A stretch of DNA of 5,532 bases from Aquitalea sp. (GCA_019232735.1 JAFANL010000225.1:1-5532), one strand, 5' to 3'; shown: positions 1-5,532, counted from the first letter of the stretch. Program-made: numbers and translations. The notes: generated by a model from the sequence alone, not told the origin.

Positions 1-817
1 AGCCGAGCGTAACGACATGGTGGAATACTTTGGCGAGCAACTGGATGGCTATGCCTTCAGCCAGTTTGGCTGGGTACAGTCCTATGGCTCGCGCTGCGTC
101 AAGCCGCCCATCCTGTTTGGCGACATCAGCCGCCCGCAAGCCATGACCGTGGAGTGGACCCAGTACGCGCAATCGCTGACCAGCCGACCGATGAAGGGCA
201 TGCTGACCGGCCCGGTGACCATCCTCAACTGGTCCTTCGTCCGCGACGATCAGCCGCGTTCGGTGTCTTGCCAGCAACTGGCACTGGCCATCCGTGCCGA
301 AGTACTGGACCTGGAACGCGCCGGCGTGCGGGTAATCCAGATCGACGAAGCCGCCCTGCGCGAAGGCCTGCCACTACGCAAGGCCGCCTGGAAGCGCTAT
401 CTGGACTGGGCGGTGGCCTGCTTCCGCATTAGCGCCAACGGCGTGGCCGATGAAACCCAGATTCACACCCATATGTGCTATTCCGAGTTCAACGACATCA
501 TCCAGTCGATTGCCGACATGGATGCCGACGTGATCACCATCGAAACCTCGCGCTCGGACATGGAACTGCTGGATGTGTTCGACCACTTCAATTATCCGAA
601 TGAAATCGGCCCGGGCGTGTACGACATCCACTCGCCCAACATCCCCAGCCAGCAGCACATCGTGCAGCTGATGCAAAAAGCCGCCGCGCGCATTCCGGCC
701 GAGCGGCTGTGGGTGAATCCGGACTGCGGCCTGAAAACCCGCCAGTGGGCGGAAGTCATCCCGGCACTGCAAAACATGGTGGCCGCGGCCAAGACCCTGC
801 GTACCGCGCATGCCTGA
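1..817 (+). CDS. metE: Cobalamin-independent methionine synthase MetE, C-terminal part (5' end outside window)
   Basis: The enzyme transfers a methyl group from 5-methyltetrahydropteroyltri-glutamate to homocysteine, the last step of methionine synthesis, in the cytoplasm and without B12. The first complete codon is at base 2, and about 271 residues are present. By alignment from memory with E. coli MetE (753 residues), the window begins near residue 485, so this is the catalytic C-terminal barrel. All four zinc ligands are present with E. coli spacing: His (470-472) and Cys (476-478) in HTHMCYSEF, Glu (542-544) in TIETSRSD, and Cys (725-727) in NPDCGLKTR. Other family hallmarks are GSRCVKPP, MLTGPVTIL, QIDEAALREGLPLR (usually QIDEPALREG) and the conserved His of YDIHSPN. 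The frame is intact to its TGA, and a hairpin terminator follows 25 bases later. Its promoter is outside the window, so regulation cannot be read here. Confidence 0.98.
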   Translation, partial: AERNDMVEYFGEQLDGYAFSQFGWVQSYGSRCVKPPILFGDISRPQAMTVEWTQYAQSLTSRPMKGMLTGPVTILNWSFVRDDQPRSVSCQQLALAIRAEVLDLERAGVRVIQIDEAALREGLPLRKAAWKRYLDWAVACFRISANGVADETQIHTHMCYSEFNDIIQSIADMDADVITIETSRSDMELLDVFDHFNYPNEIGPGVYDIHSPNIPSQQHIVQLMQKAAARIPAERLWVNPDCGLKTRQWAEVIPALQNMVAAAKTLRTAHA

Positions 818-842
818 GCGCGCAACGGACTGACCCCGCCCC

Positions 843-878
843 AAAGCCTGCCTCTGCATACGGAGGCAGGCTTTGTTG
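843..878 (+). terminator. Rho-independent terminator of metE
   Basis: A perfect 12-bp stem (843-854 pairing with 863-874) can be extended by a G-U and a G-C pair to leave a CATA tetraloop at 857-860. The arm ends in three Ts, continuing TTTGTTG, so the U-tract is short but the stem is strong. It lies 25 bases after the metE stop and separates metE from cobF. A run of As at the foot of the left arm (843-845) mirrors the Ts, so weak activity on the minus strand is possible. Confidence 0.85.
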
Positions 879-900
879 ATCCTGCTGACCAAGGAGGCTC

Positions 901-972
901 ATGACACTCTCTAACCTCGCGACCGGCAGGTCGTGGCACAGGACATCCGCGCGACAGACCGTTATGCTGTAG
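901..972 (+). CDS. Possible 23-codon leader peptide or small protein upstream of cobF
   Basis: An ATG at 901 follows AAGGAGG (891-897), the best Shine-Dalgarno sequence in the window, although the gap to the ATG is only 3 bases. The frame runs 23 codons to a TAG at 970-972 and encodes MTLSNLATGRSW followed by HRTSARQTVML. No family, signal peptide or membrane segment is recognisable, and no amino acid is enriched as in a classical attenuation leader. It lies between the metE terminator and cobF and is in the same frame as cobF, with only this TAG and 15 further codons between them. A short hairpin (920-924 with 929-933, loop GGCA) lies inside it. It could be a translated leader, the remnant of a longer gene, or chance. 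The ribosome binding site is the only positive evidence. Confidence 0.25.
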   Translation: MTLSNLATGRSWHRTSARQTVML

Positions 973-1017
973 GCCCACCGGATTCAACCACCGCAAGCAG
1001 CCAGCAGACGTGTCCAC

Positions 1018-1791
1018 ATGAAAAAGATTCTGATCATCGGCATCGGGGCAGGAAACCCCGACCACATCACGGTTCAGGCCATCAAGGCCCTCAATCAGGT
1101 AAACGTGTTTTTCCTGATGGACAAAGGCACGGCCAAGGAAAAACTGCTCCAGTTGCGCAAGGAAATCTGTGCCCAGCATATCCAGCATGCCAACTACCGC
1201 TTTGCCGAAGCCCACAGTCCGGAGCTGGTGATTGGCAAGCCCGATCTGCACGCCTGCGTCACTGAGTTAAACCGCGACAAGCAGCGGGTATTCGAGCAGC
1301 TCATTGCCGATGAAATGGCCGATGGCGAATGCGCCGGCATTCTGGTGTGGGGCGACCCCACCCTGTACGACAGCTCGATCCGCATCATTGACGCCATCGC
1401 CCAGAGCGGAAGATTCGCACTGGAATACGAGGTGATCCCCGGCATCAGCAGCGTGCAGGCCCTGGCCGCCAGCCACCGCATCCCGCTGAACCGGATTGGC
1501 CAGCCGGTGGAAATCACCACCGGCCGCAAAATCGCCGCCGGCTTTCCCGAACAGGCAGACAGCGTTGTCGTCATGCTGGATGCCGACGATGGTTTCAAAC
1601 GCTATGCCGATCAGGACATCGATATCTATTGGGGCGCGTATGTCGGCAGCCCGGATGAAATCCTGATCTCGGGCAAGCTGAAGGACGTGGCCAGCGAAAT
1701 TGAACGGGTGCGCGCCGAAGCCAGGCAGCGGCATGGCTGGATCATGGACAGCTACCTCATGCGCCGCGGCAATAGCGACAAGCAGGACTGA
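1018..1791 (+). CDS. cobF: Precorrin-6A synthase (deacetylating), CobF
   Basis: CobF acts in the aerobic (late cobalt insertion) route to cobalamin. It methylates precorrin-5 at C-1 with S-adenosylmethionine and releases the acetyl group to give precorrin-6A. The 257-residue product has the usual family length and the tetrapyrrole methylase fold: N-terminal GIGAGNPDHIT (residues 8-18), FFLMDKG (31-37), the SAM-site loop LVWGDPTLYDS (109-119), and VIPGISSVQALAASHRIPLN (139-158) followed by ITTGRK. Related methylases (CobI, CobJ, CobM, CysG) share the fold, but the GAGNPDHIT opening and DKGT are CobF-like. The ATG at 1018 is chosen because the family begins MKKIL(I/V)IGIGAG at this point. No good Shine-Dalgarno precedes it, which is odd given the strong one at 891. 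No other cob gene lies nearby. The gene stands alone between two terminators. Confidence 0.94.
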   Translation: MKKILIIGIGAGNPDHITVQAIKALNQVNVFFLMDKGTAKEKLLQLRKEICAQHIQHANYRFAEAHSPELVIGKPDLHACVTELNRDKQRVFEQLIADEMADGECAGILVWGDPTLYDSSIRIIDAIAQSGRFALEYEVIPGISSVQALAASHRIPLNRIGQPVEITTGRKIAAGFPEQADSVVVMLDADDGFKRYADQDIDIYWGAYVGSPDEILISGKLKDVASEIERVRAEARQRHGWIMDSYLMRRGNSDKQD

Positions 1792-1874
1792 GCAGGATCG
1801 GTCTCCCACATACCGCTTCACAACGGGGAGCCAAACCGGCGGCCCGCCACGGTCTGTCCTGATTTCGCTTCCGG

Positions 1875-2198
1875 CTAGACAGGCAGGCCACGGCATGAAA
1901 AATGCTGTGGCCTATTTTGGCTGGTGCACGCCACATGATCGGGCAGGGTGCAGCCCACCGGGCAAGGTTCCGATTCCCGCATCAGCAGGTCAATCCACAC
2001 CATGGCCGCATGAATGGCCACGGTCAGCGCCTCTTCCCTGGAGGCCCGCAAGTCCATCAGCCCCCCGTAGCAGGCCATGAACTGATCGCGCCCCGTCATG
2101 CAGATGCCCGACCACCCCTCCCATTGCGCCTCGCCGGCATGCTGCACGGCAATCAGCCGGATCTTGCCTTCCCGATAGAACAGCTCTTCCGTATGCAT
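1875..2198 (-). CDS. Small hypothetical protein (107 aa), second gene of a minus-strand pair
   Basis: I do not recognise this protein. Residues 1-72 look like a compact alpha/beta domain. First comes a strand-rich part, ELFYREGKIRLIAVQHAGEA, and then WEGWSGICMTG. A helix (about 53-72, REEALTVAIHAAMVWIDLL) follows. A glycine/tryptophan-containing sheet followed by a helix ending in WID recalls many small uncharacterised proteobacterial proteins, but this is resemblance only. The C-terminal third is low in predicted structure and has four cysteines. Its last dozen codons are made from the convergent cobF terminator. There is no signal peptide or membrane segment. The ATG at 2198 is chosen because GGAG lies 5 bases upstream. 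An in-frame ATG at 2252 would add 18 residues and overlap the upstream gene, but has only GAGG directly abutting it. The gap to the upstream gene is 37 bases, so co-transcription is likely. Confidence 0.62.
   Translation of the reverse strand: MHTEELFYREGKIRLIAVQHAGEAQWEGWSGICMTGRDQFMACYGGLMDLRASREEALTVAIHAAMVWIDLLMRESEPCPVGCTLPDHVACTSQNRPQHFSCRGLPV
1885..1918 (+). terminator. Rho-independent terminator of cobF
   Basis: A 12-bp stem with one G-U pair (1885-1896 with 1902-1913) has a GAAAA loop and is followed by ATTTT (1914-1918). The orientation serves the plus strand, ending the cobF transcript 93 bases after its stop. On the minus strand the hairpin is not followed by a T-run, so it should not efficiently terminate the convergent small-gene transcript, whose last codons it overlaps. 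Confidence 0.85.
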
Positions 2199-2235
2199 GG
2201 GGGCTCCGACAGCCTGGGTGGCCTGGTGATGCTGC

Positions 2236-2520
2236 CTAATAAACCAGCTCATCCTCAGTGCTGGCCGCCAGCACCGTATTCATCACTTCCGGCATCAGCT
2301 GCTCAATCAGCTTGCTGCGGGAGGCTATGTGATGATCAAAGCGCCACTCTTTCAGCAGCTCCATGGCCACATCAAAGTAACGCTGATCAATCTGGTACAG
2401 CCTGGCGATATGAAAACTTTCCTTCATCTGCATGGCCATCGCCATTTCTTTCAAGACCTGCACCTGCTCCGGGCTTTCGCCAGATTCGATCAGCAAGCGG
2501 ATTTTCTTGGCCGCATTCAT
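2236..2520 (-). CDS. Small hypothetical helical protein (94 aa), first gene of a minus-strand pair
   Basis: I do not recognise this protein. It is almost wholly alpha-helical in appearance, with charged heptad-like stretches, a methionine-rich segment MAMAMQM (residues 26-32), a DQRYFDVAMELLKEWRFDHH region (45-64) and an acidic C-terminus ending TEDELVY. It has no cysteines, signal peptide or membrane segment, so a cytosolic protein is likely. The ATG at 2520 has GGAG 5 bases upstream. It is divergent from nrdD, with 361 bases between the two starts, and is followed by the 107-residue gene on the same strand. The reading frame is supported by its start signal, its protein-like composition and the following co-directional gene. 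Its function is unknown. An adaptor or a structural partner of the following gene's product is only a guess. Confidence 0.65.
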   Translation of the reverse strand: MNAAKKIRLLIESGESPEQVQVLKEMAMAMQMKESFHIARLYQIDQRYFDVAMELLKEWRFDHHIASRSKLIEQLMPEVMNTVLAASTEDELVY

Positions 2521-2562
2521 GCAGGCTCCATCGCGGGGATATCAATTAATGATGAAAGAATA

Positions 2563-2591
2563 ATAATCCCTATTCTTGGGTATTGCTTCAA
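2563..2591 (-). promoter_or_regulatory. Possible sigma-70 promoter for the minus-strand small-gene pair
   Basis: Read on the minus strand, TTGAAG (2591-2586) is followed after 17 bases by GATTAT (2568-2563). The -35 matches the consensus at four of six positions, and so does the -10. An alternative -10, TATTAT (2565-2560), is closer to consensus but has a 20-base spacer. The surrounding 2540-2600 is the most AT-rich stretch of the window outside the nrdD promoter, and it lies about 40 bases upstream of the ATG at 2520. Confidence 0.35.
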
Positions 2592-2743
2592 AATTTACTC
2601 ATGAAATGCCCACCCGGACATCAAGCCCAATACGCGCCCTGCTGCAGCGCCATTCCAGCTATCCCCCATCCGGTCATCCGCATCAACACGCTGGCCCTTG
2701 CCATGCGGCAGGACCCGATCTGGATCAAGGAAATCAAAGATAA

Positions 2744-2759
2744 CCACCATATATTGATC
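2744..2759. promoter_or_regulatory. NrdR box 1 upstream of nrdD
   Basis: The core CCATATATTG (2747-2756) matches the published NrdR-box core CwATATATwG at all but one position. NrdR is the zinc-finger/ATP-cone repressor that senses nucleotide levels and controls ribonucleotide reductase operons. The outer bases fit less well on the right side. The box overlaps the proposed -35. Its reverse complement (CAATATATGG) agrees with box 2 at 9 of 10 core positions. Confidence 0.7.
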
Positions 2760-2783
2760 CAGCAATATTTACAAAACTATATA
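2754..2783 (+). promoter_or_regulatory. Probable sigma-70 promoter of nrdDG
   Basis: TTGATC (2754-2759) and TATATA (2778-2783) are 18 bases apart and are embedded in the two NrdR boxes. Transcription would start near 2790 and leave a leader of about 90 bases. TTGAT also equals one half of an FNR/Anr site (TTGATnnnnATCAA), but the second half is missing, so anaerobic activation cannot be claimed from this site. Confidence 0.5.
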
Positions 2784-2789
2784 TGGTAG
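2774..2789. promoter_or_regulatory. NrdR box 2 upstream of nrdD
   Basis: The core CTATATATGG (2777-2786) matches CwATATATwG at all but one position. Its centre is 30 bases from that of box 1, close to three helical turns, which is the paired arrangement known for NrdR sites, where both boxes lie on one face of the DNA. It overlaps the proposed -10, so bound NrdR would exclude RNA polymerase. Confidence 0.7.
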
Positions 2790-2871
2790 GCAATCTCACA
2801 CCCATCGCAATCTGTACCCGACATGGAAGGGCCCTGCATACGGTGCTGTCCTTCCCCTCAAGCACAACAAT

Positions 2872-2875
2872 GGAG
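2872..2875 (+). promoter_or_regulatory. Ribosome binding site that decides the nrdD start
   Basis: GGAG lies 6 bases before the ATG at 2882. The frame stays open upstream to ATG 2870 and ATG 2783, but the first has no purine-rich sequence before it and the second sits within the promoter and NrdR box 2. The start at 2882 also gives the family-typical opening MLKVLKRDGS. Confidence 0.85.
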
Positions 2876-2881
2876 ATCGAT

Positions 2882-5074
2882 ATGCTCAAAGTGCTCAAGC
2901 GTGATGGCAGTACCGCCACTTTCGACATCATGAAAGTCGCCTCCGCCTGCCTGAAAGCGGCGGCGGCAGCACAAGTCGGCAACCCGAATGCACTGGCCTT
3001 CTCCGTGGCCAGTCAGGTGGAGGAGAAATGCCGCCAGTTTGCCCACCAGCCGCTGGATATTCCCGCCATCCAGAAGCATGTCGAAGATGCGCTGATGGCC
3101 AGCCATCCGGAAGTGGCCCGGGTTTACATCCAGTACCGGCACGACAGGGACAGCATCCGTGCCAAGGGCAGCGCCCTGCACGCCCAGCTGATGGGTCTGG
3201 TCGACAAGACCGATGCCGAAGTCCTCACCGAGAACGCCAACAAGAACGCCAATGTCTTCCCGGTCATGCGTGATCTGATGGCTGGCATCGTGTCCAAGCA
3301 GTTTGCCGGCAATTTCCTGCCCAAGGACATCCTGCAAGCCCATGAAAGCGGCGATATCCATTATCACGATCTGGACTATGCGCCCTTCCTGCCCTTCACC
3401 AACTGCTGCCTGGTCGATCTCAAGGGCATGCTGGAAAATGGCTTTCATCTGGGCAATGCCGGTATCGAAAGCCCCAGATCGGTCGGCGTGGCCTGCGCCG
3501 TCACGGCCCAGATCATCGCGCAGGTGGCCAGCCACCAGTATGGCGGCACCACCATTCCCAATATCGATCAGGTCCTTGCCCCTTACGTGCAGCAATCCTA
3601 TGCCAAGAACCTGGCGCTGGCCGAGCAGTACCATATCCCGGACCCGCTGCGCTATGCCAGGGAGCGCACCGAGAAGGAAACCTACGACGGCATCCAGGCT
3701 TGCGAGTATGAAATCAACACCCTGTTCAGCTCCAATGGCCAGCAACCCTTTGTGACCTTCAGCTTCGGCATGGGACGCAGCTGGCAGGAACGGGCCGTGC
3801 AGCAAGCCATTCTGCAGGTCCGCATCAAGGGCATGGGCAAGGAAGGAATCACCCCGGTATTTCCCAAACTGGTGTTCTTCATTGAAGACGGGCTGAACCT
3901 CAAGCCTGCCGACCCTAATTACGATATCAAGCAGCTGGCGCTGGAATGTGCATCAAAACGCATGTACCCGGACATTATTTCCGCCCAGCTCAACCGCCAG
4001 CTCACCGGATCTTCTCAACCGGTATCGCCCATGGGCTGCCGCAGCTTCCTGCCGGTCTGGCGTGATGATCAGGGTCGTGAAGTGCTGGATGGCCGCAATA
4101 ATCTGGGAGTGGTCAGCCTCAACCTGCCGCGCATTGCCATCGAGGCGCAGCAAGATCAGCAGCGCTTCTTCGCCCTGCTGGCCGAGCGGATGGAACTGGC
4201 ACGGCAGGCATTGCTGACCCGCGTCCAGCGTCTGGAAGGGGTAAGGGCCAATATTGCCCCCATCCTGTATACCGAAGGGGCCTTCGGGGTGCGTTTGAAA
4301 CCCGAGGATGAAATCCTGCCCTTATTCAAGAACGGGCGCTCCTCGCTGTCACTGGGCTATATCGGCCTGCATGAGGTCGGACTGCTGATGTCCGACGGCA
4401 CGCACCCGCAAGACAGCACCGAGGTGCAGGCCTTCCTGCATCAGGTCGTCCGCACCATGGCGGACACCACGCGCCGCTGGAGAGCGGAATCCGGCTGGGG
4501 CTTCTCGCTGTACTCCACGCCCAGCGAATCGCTATGCCACCGCTTCTGCAAACTGGACATCCGCCGCTATGGCGATATCCCCGGCGTCAACGACAAGGGG
4601 TATTACACCAACTCCTTCCACCTGGATGTGGCGCGCAAGGTGAATCCCTTCGAGAAAATCCAGTTTGAACAAGGCTTCGCCGAATGTGCCTCTGGTGGGC
4701 ATATCACCTATGTGGAACTACCCAATATGCGGCACAACCTCAAGGCGCTGGAGCAGATCTGGGATCATGCCATCGCCAGCGTGCCCTACTTTGGCACCAA
4801 TACGCCGGTGGATTCCTGCGGCGTATGCGGCTTCATGGGCGAGGCCCTGGCCACGGCAGAGGGCTTTGCCTGCCCGGAATGCGGCAATCACGATAGTGCC
4901 AGCTTGTCCGTCACCCGGCGGGTCTGCGGCTACCTGGGCAGCCCCAATGCCCGTCCCTTCAATGCCGGCAAGCAAAAGGAAGTCATGCGCCGGGTGAAGC
5001 ATTGCGACACGCCGGCCCCGCATGCCGCCAGGACCGGCAGTACGCCGCAGCCTGATCTGTCGCTTGCATCATGA
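2882..5074 (+). CDS. nrdD: Class III anaerobic ribonucleoside-triphosphate reductase, large subunit NrdD
   Basis: NrdD reduces ribonucleoside triphosphates to deoxyribonucleotides under anaerobic conditions, using a glycyl radical and formate as reductant. The product is 730 residues, against 712 in E. coli. An N-terminal ATP-cone (about 1-95, opening KVLKRDGSTATFD) binds the ATP/dATP effectors. The ten-stranded barrel follows, with Cys175/Cys176 in TNCCLVDL and Cys386 in SPMGCRSFL, the finger-loop motif that carries the thiyl-radical cysteine in this family. VVSLNLPRIAIEA (410-422) and SLGYIGLHEVG (490-500) are typical. Near the C-terminus a zinc site is formed by Cys646, Cys649, Cys664 and Cys667 (CGVCG and CPECGN), and the radical glycine is Gly683 in RRVCGYLGSPNARPFNAGKQ. 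The last 23 residues (from 708) are unlike E. coli and longer. The stop overlaps nrdG by 4 bases. Expected repression is by NrdR. Confidence 0.98.
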   Translation: MLKVLKRDGSTATFDIMKVASACLKAAAAAQVGNPNALAFSVASQVEEKCRQFAHQPLDIPAIQKHVEDALMASHPEVARVYIQYRHDRDSIRAKGSALHAQLMGLVDKTDAEVLTENANKNANVFPVMRDLMAGIVSKQFAGNFLPKDILQAHESGDIHYHDLDYAPFLPFTNCCLVDLKGMLENGFHLGNAGIESPRSVGVACAVTAQIIAQVASHQYGGTTIPNIDQVLAPYVQQSYAKNLALAEQYHIPDPLRYARERTEKETYDGIQACEYEINTLFSSNGQQPFVTFSFGMGRSWQERAVQQAILQVRIKGMGKEGITPVFPKLVFFIEDGLNLKPADPNYDIKQLALECASKRMYPDIISAQLNRQLTGSSQPVSPMGCRSFLPVWRDDQGREVLDGRNNLGVVSLNLPRIAIEAQQDQQRFFALLAERMELARQALLTRVQRLEGVRANIAPILYTEGAFGVRLKPEDEILPLFKNGRSSLSLGYIGLHEVGLLMSDGTHPQDSTEVQAFLHQVVRTMADTTRRWRAESGWGFSLYSTPSESLCHRFCKLDIRRYGDIPGVNDKGYYTNSFHLDVARKVNPFEKIQFEQGFAECASGGHITYVELPNMRHNLKALEQIWDHAIASVPYFGTNTPVDSCGVCGFMGEALATAEGFACPECGNHDSASLSVTRRVCGYLGSPNARPFNAGKQKEVMRRVKHCDTPAPHAARTGSTPQPDLSLAS

Positions 5075-5520
5075 ATTACGAGCGCTTTTACACCTGCGAT
5101 ATGGTGAACGGTGAAGGCCTGCGTGTGACCCTGTTTGTCACCGGTTGCGCTCATGCCTGCCCCGGTTGCCATAATCGCTCGACGTGGAACCGGCAGACCG
5201 GCAGCCCCTTCACCGAGGCAGTCCGCACCCAGCTTCTTGATCTGTGCGCCACCCATGATGGCTTGAGCCTGTCCGGCGGCGACCCCCTGCTGCCGGCCAA
5301 CCAGCCGGCCATCACCGAGCTGTGCCGGCAATTCAAGGCACGCTATCCGGACAAGGACATCTGGATGTGGACCGGCTACCGCCATGAAGAAATACAACAC
5401 CTGCCGGTGATGGCCTTTGTCGACGTACTGATTGACGGCAAATACCTGGCAGATCAGCCCAGCACCAAGCCCTGGCGTGGCTCGGATAATCAGCGGCTGC
5501 TCCGCTTGTCCCACCCCTAG
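5071..5520 (+). CDS. nrdG: Anaerobic ribonucleotide reductase activating protein NrdG (radical SAM)
   Basis: NrdG uses a [4Fe-4S] cluster and S-adenosylmethionine to generate the glycyl radical on NrdD. The 149-residue length is close to E. coli NrdG (154). The cluster ligands are Cys26, Cys30 and Cys33 in GCAHACPGCHN, the CxxxCxxC radical-SAM signature with the NrdG-type CPGC. SLSGGDPL (66-73) contributes to SAM binding. WMWTGY (98-103), VDVLIDGKY (117-125) and RGSDNQRL (136-143) are conserved in the family. The start codon lies in an ATGA overlap with the nrdD stop, so translation is probably coupled and the two proteins are made together. The ORF is complete, ending in TAG 12 bases before the window ends, so nothing can be said about a terminator or a further gene. 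Confidence 0.96.
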   Translation: MNYERFYTCDMVNGEGLRVTLFVTGCAHACPGCHNRSTWNRQTGSPFTEAVRTQLLDLCATHDGLSLSGGDPLLPANQPAITELCRQFKARYPDKDIWMWTGYRHEEIQHLPVMAFVDVLIDGKYLADQPSTKPWRGSDNQRLLRLSHP

Positions 5521-5532
5521 GCTGCTTGCCCG

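Larger units (their letters stand above)
2521..2881. other. Divergent intergenic region between small-gene pair and nrdD (361 bp)
   Basis: Three parts differ in composition. Bases 2540-2600 are AT-rich and hold the possible minus-strand promoter. Bases 2601-2740 return to coding-like GC-rich sequence. An open frame from ATG 2601 (or TTG 2583) to TAG 2787-2789 covers this part and encodes about 62 residues, including RINTLALAMRQDPIWIKEIK, but neither start has a Shine-Dalgarno sequence, and the frame ends inside the nrdD operator. I therefore do not call it a gene. It may be a remnant. Bases 2744-2789 hold the nrdD promoter and NrdR-like boxes, and 2790-2881 would be a leader of about 90 bases containing one hairpin (2825-2830 with 2850-2855). 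Confidence 0.6.

Noticed and set aside
818..1017. Cobalamin riboswitch upstream of cobF
   Set aside because: No B12-box (GCCACTG-like) motif or the conserved multi-helix core could be found. Only the metE terminator and a short local hairpin are present.
374..1251. Minus-strand open frames antisense to metE and cobF
   Set aside because: They are mirror frames of conserved genes, and one crosses the metE terminator.
1830..1865. Possible terminator for the minus-strand gene pair (GGCGGCCCGCC region)
   Set aside because: The stem is short or bulged and is followed on the minus strand only by TTTGG, too weak to call.
2724..2758. FNR/Anr site in the nrdD promoter region
   Set aside because: TTGAT (2754-2758) and two ATCAA half-sites (2724-2728, 2733-2737) occur, but none are arranged as TTGATnnnnATCAA.
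854..2843. Shared 10-mer CTGCATACGG in the metE terminator loop (854-863) and the nrdD leader hairpin (2834-2843)
   Set aside because: A single shared 10-mer is expected by chance in a window of this size.
2783..2881. Longer NrdD start at ATG 2783 (33 extra residues)
   Set aside because: The ATG lies within the proposed -10 and NrdR box 2 and has no Shine-Dalgarno, while ATG 2882 has GGAG at 6 bases and the family-typical N-terminus.
2858..3805. Long minus-strand open frame (315 codons) antisense to nrdD
   Set aside because: It mirrors the well-conserved nrdD frame, and such antisense frames are expected in GC-rich genes. Its protein shows no recognisable family.
4930..5514. Minus-strand open frame (194 codons) antisense to the nrdD/nrdG junction
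   Set aside because: It is a shadow of two confidently identified genes, with no ribosome binding site or recognisable product sought or found.

Overview
The window looks like part of a GC-rich proteobacterial chromosome. MetE and NrdD both resemble their E. coli counterparts closely. The mix of genes would fit a facultatively anaerobic betaproteobacterium, possibly of the Chromobacteriaceae type, but that placement is an inference from protein flavour and is not proven by the sequence. Four genes are confidently identified: the 3' end of metE, cobF, nrdD and nrdG. Two small hypothetical genes lie on the minus strand. There are no RNA genes, insertion sequences, CRISPR arrays or prophage genes.

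Layout. From the left edge to 817 is the catalytic C-terminal part of metE (cobalamin-independent methionine synthase), closed by a strong hairpin terminator at 843-874. A 23-codon open frame with a very strong Shine-Dalgarno sequence (901-972) precedes cobF (1018-1791), which encodes the deacetylating precorrin-6A synthase of aerobic cobalamin synthesis. A second hairpin terminator (1885-1918) ends the cobF transcript. It lies inside the 3' end of a convergent minus-strand gene. The two small minus-strand genes (2520 to 2236, then 2198 to 1875) probably form an operon, with a possible promoter at 2563-2591. They are divergent from nrdD-nrdG (2882-5520), the class III anaerobic ribonucleotide reductase and its radical-SAM activase, whose genes overlap by 4 bases.

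How the parts work together. NrdG installs the glycyl radical on NrdD, which then makes deoxyribonucleotides without oxygen. The nrdDG promoter region carries two copies of a sequence very close to the NrdR-box consensus, about three helical turns apart. They overlap a plausible -35 and -10, so repression by NrdR in response to nucleotide levels is the expected control. On the left, a B12-independent enzyme (MetE) lies next to a B12-biosynthesis enzyme (CobF), but each appears to be its own transcription unit, and no cobalamin riboswitch is recognisable between them.

No clearly new biological system is visible. The most useful leads are the NrdR operator pair, the small ORF in front of cobF, the apparently isolated cobF, and the unexplained divergent pair of small genes.
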